From: Augochlora pura
Lineage: Eukaryota > Arthropoda > Insecta > Hymenoptera > Halictidae
Length of the DNA: 64,000 nucleotides
Direction of reading: 5' to 3'
Assembly (NCBI RefSeq): GCF_028453695.1
Contig: NC_135772.1
Location: forward strand, 20,269,412 to 20,333,411
The notes under the pieces: model-generated
Told to the model about the DNA's origin: nothing
Databases searched by the model: none
What the model saw: the letters and a program-made list of their open reading frames with translations, nothing else
In this document: piece after piece, positions 13,006 through 21,949 of the stretch
How the letters are laid out: the number at the start of each line of letters is the position of its first letter
Numbering within the stretch: the stretch's first letter is position 1
Program-made: the position numbers and the translations under genes

Positions 13006-14866
13006 TAAGAAAATAAAAAAATTAAAGAAAATGGAATATCTACTACAATACAGATACAAGTAAAATTATTGCAAAAATAGGGTAACCAAGGGTGGCACAG
13101 TAATTGAACTACTTGTCCTTGTTCACAGTCCCGCGAAAGGACCGGTGGAATTCGTTAAAACATCGGACATCGTTCGACCGTGATAGGAACACGACGTTAA
13201 TTTCCACGGCCAGGCGAATCCGAAAGAATAACGCTAGAAAACAATTGCGGCCGTTTGACTGCGCCCGGCAAAGGGAGTGGCGCGACGTTAATATCCGCAA
13301 CGTCGCTCGGATCTATTGTTAAACAAAACTGGGCGCTCAAAGGGGTAGCCAAAGAGAGAAAGAGAGAGAGAGAGAGAGAGAGGGAGGGACGGCATTTTGA
13401 ACGCGGAAGAGAACAAAAACGGTTTTTTTGATACCGCGTTCCCCTTATTATAAAACGCCGAAACGGTGTCAGCCGGCGTGCGTAACAATACGTTCCCCGC
13501 GACGCCTGGCCCAGATTCGCGCGAACGCAAGAAATTCCACGGATGAATATCCCTCGTCCCCCCCCTCTGTGTGCGCTTGTTATGAAATTCTTGCTGCGAG
13601 TAAGCGCGCCTATGCTCCCCCCGGCAAATTTAGTCCTCCGCGCTCGCGCGCGGCTTATTGCTTGTAAAAATGCGAGAGACGGCTTAATTCGTTTACGAGC
13701 AAGACATTTTTACGGGGCGAGAAAGTGAGAACTGTCGCGCCGTTCCGCGAGCCATTGTCGCGTTCGCACCCTCGTAAACAACCCAAATGAATCTAATATT
13801 TTGCGACGCCGCGCCTGCGCCACTGTTTGCTTTACGATCCGGATTCCTAGGAAGCTGCGTATCGTTTCCGAGCAGTAGAAGAGACTAGCATTGGTCAGAC
13901 TCGAGAGATGGGCTCGTCTTCTGATCAATAAATCTATTTAATTGACAACTAAGGGATTGCGGATTTTGTCAATAATTTTTGTCTCGATAACGTGTTCGAA
14001 GCGCCTGATTTATATTGTTGTTTCGTTGCTTGGACTTTTATTTTTAATTCAGTAAAAAAATTCTATCGATTTGGTTTCGTTTTTATCCCAGTTTGAAAAT
14101 GAAAAACCAAGGCGCACCTTTCGTTGTCACAAACCAGAGGAGTTATTTCAAATTTACTATAAAATCGACTTCGAGTGTAAAAGGTCGAAGTTGCGTGGAT
14201 GCTGGCGGACCCCTAAATCAACGCCGTCTAATATCGGCGACACGGGGACGGCGCGCTCGGTTTAATATATTCAAAAGAATCGTGCATATTCATTCCGCCA
14301 AGGGCGAGGATAAAGTGGACGAGTGGCTGTCACCCTGTTGCACCCAGCCTGTTACAGCTGAGTCAGGAAGATAATCCACCCTCCCCCGAAGAAGACGCTT
14401 TCTCGCCGGTGATCCCTGAACTCTGGCGCGCTGTACGATCGAACGTCATAAACCGGGGGCTTCTCCCTTTCCGAAAATCACGTATATATATATCCGTGTA
14501 CGCGGTTACACACGGAACGCTAAAAATAAACCGGCTATCCGGGGGAAGGGGGGTGTGTGTGTGCGCGACGGTGTGTGCACCCACTTTATCGCTTTCCATC
14601 GATTGGCCGTTTCCTCCTACTATTCCGCGACGCGTTGTTCAAAGTCCCCGCGAATGAGCCCACGGGACAACGATACTCGATTCCACCGAGCGTTCACATT
14701 GCCGGAGAAAGTAATTGCTAATTACGGATCACGGTGGAGGAGGGTCCTGCGACGTAATGCAATTCGTCCGGTCTCGATTTTTCATTCGCAGCGCAGCGCG
14801 ATTTAAAGAGCCAAGAGGAATTGAGCGCACCGCGGTATCGAAAAAGAAGAAATGTAACAAAAGTGT
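13006..14866. other. Non-coding stretch with GA microsatellite
   Basis: A (GA)n run lies at 13352-13384 and a GT run at 14551-14564. Several short frames on both strands have no recognisable similarity. Confidence 0.45.
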
Positions 14867-14870
14867 TTAA

Positions 14871-15103
14871 TCCTATTTGGTGCTTCTCTTCCGAGGCTTT
14901 CGCACTTGGTCAGTTGGTTGTTACGAGTAGAATTGTCCGAGCGATGATCAGACGCTGCCGTCTGATGGCCATGCCGATGTTTTATGTTTGTTCGATTATT
15001 TGTAGCAGATTTTACGAGCCAATGATAATTGGGTATAATGGACCGAGATTTATTTCTTTGTGAATTCAAAAATTAATTCGAATAGTGATTCGAGTGCAGA
15101 GGG
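14871..15103. mobile_element. Possible TTAA-flanked MITE, 233 bp
   Basis: TTAA (14867-14870) is followed by TCCTATTTGGTGCTTC. The right end reads inward as CCCTCTGCACTCGAA and abuts TTAA (15104-15107). The right end closely matches the CCCTTTGCACTCG terminus seen elsewhere in the window; the left end is diverged. It sits about 60 bp inside the neurexin intron. Confidence 0.4.
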
Positions 15104-15160
15104 TTAAAAATGTCTGTTCTAGAATAATTGACAAGGAAGAATTTCCATTTCATTCGAATC

Positions 15161-15166
15161 GCCTAC
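15161..15166 (-). other. Splice donor of Neurexin-1 coding exon 1
   Basis: Read on the minus strand the sequence is CCAAG followed by GTAGGC. Placing the junction after AAG (15167) closes the exon in phase 0 exactly where neurexin similarity fades. The bases beyond encode VGDSNEMEILPCQLF and a stop, which does not look like neurexin. A GTAGGC donor is slightly weaker than consensus GTAAGT. Confidence 0.8.
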
Positions 15167-15760
15167 CTTGGCGTCCCGGCTCTTCATCTCCTGTCGCTTG
15201 GGCACGGAGCTCTCCCCGTCGGCGTAGACGAGGTTCCTGATGAACCCGTTGAACCTGGGCTCGAATATGACGCTGGGCAGCGCGAGCAACGTGAGCTTGC
15301 TGTTGTACCAGCTGGGCATGCCGCCGACGTACACGTCCGAGTTGCCCGGCAGCTTGCCGAACTCGAACTCCTTGCCCCTCGACGTGGACACGGCGCTGAC
15401 GCCGTCGACGGTCAGGGTGGTGTTCTCGTTGCACCTGGTGATCTGCACCTTGTGCCAGTGCCCGTCGCCCAGGTCATGGCCGACGGTGACGATCTGGGCG
15501 CCGCCGCCTAGGTTGTACCTGAGCCTGAGCGCGCTCTCGACGAGCTTCGCCTCGAAGAAGTCGTAAGTGCCGCCGTCGTCGGTGTAGAGTAGCAGCCCGT
15601 TGCCCTGCTCGGTCTTGAACTCGAACTCCAAGGTGCCGTTCAGTCCGGCGTTCCACTTGCGGAACTGCGCGTAGCTGGTGGCCGAGCCCTCGAGGACGAA
15701 GGACAGGGCCGCTTGGCCGAGCAGCAGCACCACCAGCAGAGGCAAAATCTGGGAATGCAT
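15167..15760 (-). CDS. Nrx-1: Neurexin-1, first coding exon (signal peptide and LNS1 domain), partial
   Basis: This exon encodes the N-terminus of neurexin-1, a presynaptic single-pass adhesion receptor of alpha-neurexin type that binds neuroligins and organises synapses. It has 198 codons. Residues 1-20 form a hydrophobic signal peptide (MHSQILPLLVVLLLGQAALS). Residues 21 to about 190 form a laminin-G/LNS fold with the family hallmarks SYAQFRKWNAGLNGTLEFEF, GLLLYTDDGG, LRLRYNLGGG, GDGHWHKVQI, TLTVDG, VYVGGMPSWY and FEPRFNGFIRNLVYAD. NGT (41-43) and NTT (113-115) are N-glycosylation sequons. C110 is the only cysteine. The start is the first Met of the open frame, with A at -3 and a good signal peptide directly after. 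After K198 the sequence AAG is followed by GTAGGC, a donor giving a phase-0 intron; the frame then runs only 15 more residues to a stop at 15119, so read-through is not the real product. The following EGF-like and LNS exons were not found in the window. Family assignment is confident; splice position is by inspection. Confidence 0.95.
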
Positions 15761-16008
15761 GGTTGCGTGCGCGCGTGTGTGTGTGTGTTGGTCGTCGTTG
15801 ACACTCGGGGACCGTCGCTAGATTCTGGGCATCAAGAGCGTTTTCTCGGGCGACAGGCTCTCTCTCTCTCTTTCTCTCTCTATAGCGGTCCTCTTCGTGA
15901 AGCAGGTGTGCGCGAAGCGATCCGGTTCTCGGCTCCCTCGGTCACATGACACACCGTAACCGCACCGTGGAATCACTGGACCGCCTCGATCATCCGACTA
16001 GAACTCAC

Positions 16009-16345
16009 CCCGAGAGCTGCTCGCCCTCCTAGCCACCCTGTGTACCTCTGCTGCTGCTGTGCTAGCCACGTTGTGCCGGCTACGCTCGCACGTGAGCACG
16101 CACGCGCAACCCGTCTCTCGCCTCCGCTGCGTGCGTAGGCGACGGCTATGGAAAGAGAGAGTGACTACTCTCTCGGCACGGTTCTCCGGGTTTCGGAATC
16201 GGCTCTCGATCCGCCTTCGGTCCGATCCGCTTCTCTCAGACGCTTCTCTCTGTTTCTTTTTGTGGGAACACCGATTCAAACCGAGCGACGAGAAATCGAT
16301 GGCAAACGAGAGATGCTCGGCCAGCGAAGCGGACAGGTTCTCCAC
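16009..16345 (-). other. Possible upstream 5' UTR exon or uORF of Neurexin-1
   Basis: A 115-codon minus-strand frame starts at 16345 and ends at 15998, 238 bp before the neurexin ATG. Its last codons overlap a near-consensus donor, GGG followed by GTGAGT, with the intron starting at 16008. The frame is rich in Arg and Ser and matches nothing I recognise, so it is more likely UTR than protein. No clear acceptor was seen between 16008 and 15761, so the donor may instead join a more distant exon or be unused. Confidence 0.25.
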
Positions 16346-18282
16346 GTGACACCTGGGGATGCGTTCGGATCCGTATACCTAGGGAATCACTTCACAATCA
16401 CGTAGCACGCGACTCGATCCTCTCGAGTGTGCGCTCACTCACTCACCGAACTCATCCGAATGATCGCGCGTTGTTTTTCGACGCTGGCGGAGTTTTGGAG
16501 ACGGACTCGTGCAGCGGGCTTTCGAGATCGTAGCGGCGAGGAAAGCCGCGCGGCACCTCGGGACGCCTCGCACCACTTTGGTGACACACTTCCCCCGTCT
16601 GTTACGGCGATGTCGTCGTCTCCTCGAGTGTCCTCTCGAGCTTGCTCACTCCCTCGCTCTCTCCTCTCTCCCTCTCTCTCTCCCTCTCTCTCTCTCTCTG
16701 TCTCTCTCGTTCGGTTTCCGTCAGGCAGGCGGCCTGCAGCGATCTCGAAAGAGCGAGGCGGATTACGGGTTAGCTGGATCCCGTCAGGGTCACCGGCAGC
16801 CCCAGAGGCTGGTCGGGCGGCCTCGGGTCCCGCTCCGGACTCATAAATTCTTCAGCGGGATCGGCGTATCTCGATAGGAGCGTGCAGGGGGTACGTGGCG
16901 CGCGGCTCTAGGAGCGAGAGCAAGCGAGCGGCGAGCGAGCGGCACGACCTCGACCTCCTAATACACGGTGTGACACGAGAGCACTTTCACCACGCACGGT
17001 ACGCGATCGACTCGCGTTTCTTCCCTTCCCCGATATCACTGTGCTACGCGAGCTGCATGGGGGCGAGAGATACGCGTACACATACACCGGACGGAGAGGG
17101 GCTGCCGGAGAGAGAAAGAGAGAGGAGGAGAGAGATAGAGGAGGTTGTACGGCGTACCTGCGTACGTGTGTCTGGCTGTGTCTCTGTGCGTGTGTGTGTG
17201 TGCGCGCGCGCGTGTGCGTGTGTGTGTGTGAGAGAGAGAGGGGTGTTGGGGACGCGTGGGAGAGGAGAACGGGGCCAACGGTGGGGCCAACCGTGGCGAC
17301 ACGCGAGAGCACCCTCGACCTCGCACGCACACCTGCGACGACGCACCACCAAAGAACCGATGGCGAAGCTTCCGGCTGTGTCCCCTTTCGACTACGGCGG
17401 AGGGAACCAGACGGCCCGACGACGTCCAAACAGTCGACGCGCACCACTATTATGGCGTGGCCGACGCGACGGCGGCACACACGATGCTCGCGATGGCCCC
17501 GGCTCTCTCGCTCTCTCGCTCTCTCTCTCTCCTTCTTCTTCTTCTTCTTCTCCGTCTGGTCGGGCTGCTCCGATTTTTCCGGCGGCGGAGGCCTCGGCTG
17601 GCGGCTCGCGAGACAGGTTACTCCGCGTCGTCCACCATCCAGCGTACGTTTATTTCGCGATCGATCCGCCTCTCGTTGCACGGCGTACGCCCCATTTTTT
17701 TCATCCGACTGGCGAGTTCCACTGGCAGCCACTGCACCTGAACGCCGAGCCAGCGGCAGCCACCCCCGTGTACGGCAGCGCGCGCGACACTCCGCGAGAA
17801 TCGGGGCTCTCCTCTGCTTTGCGCTCTGCTAGCTGCCTACCACTCTCTCTCTCCCTCTCTCTTTCTCTCTTTCTCTCTCTAACACTCGCTCCGGTTGCGA
17901 GTTTCCCTCCCGGTACGTGGACACGGTAGCGACGCTCCTCCGCACAGAGGCCTGTGTTCGCGACGTCCTAGGAGAACGCAGCGCGTCTCGTCAGGCTACC
18001 GTTTCCAGAGGTGGATCAACCCTCTCGACGGCTCCCGGCTTGATACTGGCCTGGCCGGAGGAGAACGCTCGGTCGAGACGGTCGGTCCGCTGGCCGACAA
18101 CGTTCGTGCGACGCCCCCGGCACGACGCCGACGCCTCGCGCCGTTTCCGCGCGCAAGCGCCGTGCGAGAACCTACGCCGAACGAACGACGGACCGAACCA
18201 AGAAGAAACGGGAACGATAGTCGAACTCTACTCGGAGGGAAGAGGAGCCACCGACTCGCTCGAGATCACCCGACGAGGACTC

Positions 18283-18345
18283 CTTCTCTCTCTCTCTCTC
18301 TTACTCCATCTTTTCCCTCTTCCTCTCTCTCTCTCTCCCTCTTAC
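18283..18345. repeat. CT-rich microsatellite
   Basis: Interrupted (CT)n, continuing loosely to 18390. It is the furthest upstream of the dense CT/GA runs of the neurexin upstream region; a weaker one lies at 18688-18712. Confidence 0.8.
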
Positions 18346-18410
18346 CCTATCTCGTCTCTCTCTATGCCTCTGTCATCCCTCTCTATCTCCCTTCCTACCC
18401 TGATAACACA

Positions 18411-18672
18411 GAGACGTCTTTAAAACGTCCCTTATGACCGGCCTACCAACAGCCTAGAAACGGTCTACAAACGTCCTCTGTTATCAAGACGCCCAATTTT
18501 TAATCATAACCCTTTAACAAATTTATTCTAAACTATCACAGTAATAAGTTATTAAGACGTCTGATGTAGAACATTGGAGACGTCTTAAAGACATCCACTT
18601 TAAGGCATAAGACGTCCAGACCTAAAATTGCCATCAAATGAACGCCATTAAGACGCCTAGTCCTTATTGAGT
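18411..18672 (+). mobile_element. AAGACGTC-type dispersed repeat, diverged copy
   Basis: It begins GAGACGTCTTTAAAACGTCC and contains ACTATCACAGTAATAAG, then AAGACGTCTGATGTAG, then GACGTCCAGACCTAAAATTG, ending in TAAGACGCCTAGTCCTTATTG. The same order of blocks occurs at 24511-24699, so the two are copies of one family. No coding capacity. Confidence 0.6.
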
Positions 18673-19259
18673 CCCTCCTCGTCATATCTCTCTCTCTCTG
18701 TCGTCTCTCTCTCCCCCAAGAGCTTGCTCAAGTTCTCTCTCGCTCGATGATCACGGCGTAGGGTAGAATGCGAACCGCGGTCGACGCTCGCGGGAGGAGG
18801 ACGGGAACTTCCAGGGGGATGCACGCGGGCCGCGTGGTCATCGCGCCGAAATATTGTCCGGCGAGATCGATGATCGAACGGACCGCGGATGCGCCGCGTG
18901 CGTACGCCTGCAGAGAGCCCCGTATTTGGCACTCTTGGATGTCTTCGGAGGGGGGAAACGGCGAACCCCCGGCGAACCCCCGGCGAGATTATTGGGATTG
19001 TTGCGGGCTCGGTTTGATTGGTATGTCAGCGACGGCTTGTTTTACAGTGAAATCGATGCCGGTTAGATCGACGATAATACGCTATTAGTTAATGCACGCC
19101 ACGGTGCAGAATTCAGGATGACTGTATATGCCATTGGAGAGACTCGCGGCGATGGTTGAGGATTCTAAGAGCAGCGGACGTTTCGAGGGAATCTCTAATA
19201 AATATATTCTAAAGAATCTCAAATAATAGTTATTTTAAAAATTTGCAACTCTTCAACTA
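18673..19259. other. Non-coding stretch without recognised feature
   Basis: GC-rich from 18720 to 19060, with a 15-bp duplication around 18961-18990 (GGCGAACCCCC twice), then AT-rich. No recognised coding similarity. Confidence 0.4.
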
Positions 19260-19261
19260 CG

Positions 19262-19575
19262 AAATTGCTACCAGCAAGTAGTACAAGCAAACAACAGTCA
19301 GACATATTGTGATATTTATTTTGGCGTCATCTATTTACCAAATTGCGTCGAGAAAGTAGAAAATCCCAGCAATGGCCAGACACAATGGACCGATATTTAT
19401 TCTGTGGCTTTCTGCTTATGAAATTCCTTCTCCAAGTAGAAAGTCCAGACGATGGTCGGACGCAGTAGACTGATGCTTATTCGGCGAGCCCCAATTTATT
19501 AAATTGCTTCTCCGAAAAGTAGAACGTCCGGACAATGGTCCGACATGGCAGGCTGATATTTATTTCGATGTTTTC
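19262..19575. repeat. 81-bp tandem repeat, about 3.5 diverged copies
   Basis: The phrase GATATTTATT or a variant recurs at 19311, 19392, 19473 and 19555. Each unit also holds AAATTGCNTCNNNNAAGTAG and TCCNGACNATGGTCNGAC. Divergence of perhaps 20-30 % between units suggests age. Confidence 0.75.
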
Positions 19576-19679
19576 TATATTTATTTATTATTGTCGCCAC
19601 TATTATATGTTTATTTCATTTTCGGCGAATAAAGAGGCAAATAATAGTCGGATATTAAACTGTTTTTGACCCAGGGTGA

Positions 19680-20010
19680 GGGAGTCAAAAAATTTTTTTT
19701 TGTGATGCGACTTATTGTAAAATAAAGTTTGAACCTTCCCCTTTAATTGAAAAAAAACGAAACGTGTCTGCGATTTTTTTTCGCCAAGTTACAGCAACTT
19801 AAAGCGACCCTTGTACCATTGCCATTTTTCTATAATATCGTCTGTAAATGCAACATCGATAACTTGGCGAAAAAAAATCGCAGACACGTTTCGTTTTTTT
19901 TCAATTAAAGAGGAAGGTTCAAACTTTGATTTACAGTAAGTGGCATCCCTGAAAAAAATTTTACACGGTCCGTGGATTTTGTCAAACTTGGCAATTTTCA
20001 ATACGACGAA
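19680..20010. repeat. Long inverted repeat (hairpin), arms about 91 bp or more
   Basis: The left arm 19701-19791 pairs with 19860-19950 around a 68-bp loop. The innermost 50 bp (GTGTCTGCGATTTTTTTTCG, then CCAAGTTA) are a perfect inverse; the outer 40 bp carry mismatches, and weak pairing continues to about 19680 and 20000. A minus-strand frame of 74 codons crosses it but has no recognised similarity. The core motif GATTTTTTTTNGCC is shared with the 343-bp array at 36263-37376. Confidence 0.85.
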
Positions 20011-20019
20011 CATGGCTTC

Positions 20020-21400
20020 GTATCTAAAGGGTTACAGAGATAAGGGTGCATCGAATGAAAGATTTAAGAACAGTCTCTTAAAGCAGAAGCTTCAAGCTTT
20101 AATCTGAAAGAAACATCATTATTCTGCAATAATTTTTCCGAAAGTTATCGTCGTTCAAAGTTAATAAAATCAGCCTTAAACAACAAATGTCCTAAATTCA
20201 TTTCAAATTAAAAAAAGGGGAAGAAACTTGTGGGACACCCATTTCGCGATGCATTACGGCAACTTCCTAGTTGATATCGAGATTAATCCCGAAGATAGGG
20301 TTCGGCCGCCTATGACCGGAAAAACGCCAATAGAATCACGAAGTTCCCGTGCCGCGAAACTTTCCGGAAGTTTATCCGCGGGAGTGTCGATTTATGGTCG
20401 GAAGAACGAAAAATTCTAAGTACTGCTCTAATGCAGCTCGAAGTATGTTTAAAATTTATTGCGCCCGTTGTTCCGCCGTATCGACTTCCCCGAGCGTATC
20501 CGGCAGAGGAGGAGGTGGAGGAGATTCGGGGGTGCGTCGATGCCGGGCGTGCCTTAAATTCTTCCGCGCCGATACCGAGCCGCGGAATACCTCGTATTCC
20601 GATCTTTGTCGCGGCGGCTGCCGTAACGTAAATTCCGAATTGCTTCCGGGGTCCCTCAAAATCCTCGAGGAAAGATCAGGCCACAATAAAAACGTTATCG
20701 ATGCGCGGGACCCCGAGACCCGACGTTTTAAACGCATCCGCGACGGCAACGACGTGCATCGTATCGCCGATCCATCCGATACACCTGAAACTGTAAATGC
20801 ACTCGACGAGTACCCGCGGTTCTACCCTTTCGCACAGGATTCAATCACTTGGAATTTTCTCACTTTTCTCTACGAAGATTTTTTGTCCCTTTTTTAGAGA
20901 AATTGTGGCTTTCTTGCAAGAAGTCGAGTCGAAATAAAAATTAGTATATAATTAATATACAGAGTCAATGTATAAACGAGTTTATTAAGGGTGCAACCCT
21001 CTTATAAAATATCTTCGCTTATACGCCAGCACTTGTATTGTTAAAAATCCAGTAACTTCGCGAGAAAAAATCGTAGCGACGCGATTCAGCCCTCAAATTA
21101 AAGGGAAAACTATGAACTTGACGATGGTTAAAACGGCAGGCTCGAAAAAAATTTTTTCAAGCTACAGCAAACGATACACTTTGCACCCTTTCGGTATCGC
21201 AAGTGCTTAACTATCGCAATCCACTTATTTTTACTACTACAATCACAGCAATGCGCGATAGCAATTTTAGAGTATACCCTCAGAAAGTAGACACTCTAAG
21301 CTTTCATTTAAAAAAAGAATCATAATTTTATGATCATTTTTAACGGAGTTATAGCTGTTCGAAGGTAGACAAGTTTCCTGCCAAAAAATGATCGATGCTT
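20020..21400. repeat. Diverged relatives of the hairpin repeat around a GC-rich island
   Basis: 21056-21115 (AACTTCGCGAGAAAAAATCG, then TAGCGACG, then TTAAAGGGAAAAC) aligns with the right arm of the 19.7-kb hairpin. 21300-21365 (CTTTCATTTAA, then AACGGAGTTATAGCTGTTCG) aligns with the left-arm motif of the 343-bp array. 20041-20240 has the same style (AGTTATCGTCGTTCAAAG) but weaker similarity. Between them, 20270-20840 is GC-rich with a frame of 182 codons and no recognised domain. Confidence 0.45.
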
Positions 21401-21630
21401 TAATTTCGCTGTCGAGTGTACGTGCACGTAAACAGACCTGGACAATTTGCGTAACGCTATAAAGAAGTGCAGTAAAAAGGCAAGAAGTGTTCGGTAAACC
21501 TCGTTCGTTCGTTCGTTTATGGAAAAAAGCTACAACGGCGAAGTTTTTATTAAGAGGAAAGGGTCCACAGCATTAATCGCTGCGTCGTGTCGCAAGCGGA
21601 AACAATGGCTTGCGGAATTTTTATGCAGAA

Positions 21631-21838
21631 TATAGAATATAGAATATGGAATATGGAATGTGGAATATGGAATATGGAATATGGAATATGGAATATGAAA
21701 TATGGAATATGGAATATGGAATATGGAATATGGAATATGGAATATGGAATAAGGAATATGGAATATGGAATATGGAATATAGAATATAGAATATAGAATA
21801 TAGAATATGAAATATGAAATATGAAATATGAGATATAT
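21631..21838. repeat. Heptanucleotide satellite (GAATATG)n, about 30 copies
   Basis: Near-perfect head-to-tail 7-mers GAATATG with GAATATA variants at both edges and a few AAATATG and GAATAAG units. Frames on both strands across it (WNMEYGI or FHIPYSI repeats) are artefacts of the repeat. Confidence 0.95.
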
Positions 21839-21949
21839 AAAACAGGACACATGCAAAATGTGTATCTGCCTCTAGCAATTACAATAATAATTTCGTCCGG
21901 CGTGTCCGCACCGTGCTTTGCCGCGGGATTCAAGATTGCAGGGATGCTG

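Larger units (their letters stand above)
1..15160 (-). other. Probable 5' part of Neurexin-1 intron 1
   Basis: No exon resembling the next neurexin segments (EGF-like, LNS2) was recognised on the minus strand between the exon-1 donor and the window edge. The first intron is therefore inferred to be at least 15 kb and to continue outside the window. Very long introns are known for insect neurexin genes. A short or microexon could have been missed by eye. Confidence 0.6.
15761..18400 (-). promoter_or_regulatory. Candidate Neurexin-1 5' UTR and promoter region with GAGA-type repeats
   Basis: This 2.6-kb stretch lies immediately upstream of the neurexin start codon. It is GC- and CpG-rich and packed with CT/GA dinucleotide runs at 15859-15881, 16655-16706, 17104-17141, 17225-17240, 17503-17534, 17847-17881 and 18283-18345, plus GT/CG runs at 15774-15788 and 17187-17230. 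Read in the direction of the gene most of the runs are GAGAG, the binding motif of the insect GAGA factor. I saw no convincing TATA box, so the start site cannot be placed. Open frames here are low-complexity artefacts of the dinucleotide runs. Confidence 0.5.

Noticed and set aside
15128..15511. 127-codon plus-strand frame opposite neurexin
   Set aside because: It is the antisense shadow of the neurexin exon, whose sense frame has clear LNS motifs.
16895..17929. 344-codon plus-strand open frame and 263- to 274-codon overlapping frames
   Set aside because: They are produced by CT, GA, GT and CG dinucleotide runs upstream of neurexin; residues are Arg/Ser/Leu/Val repeats with no domain.
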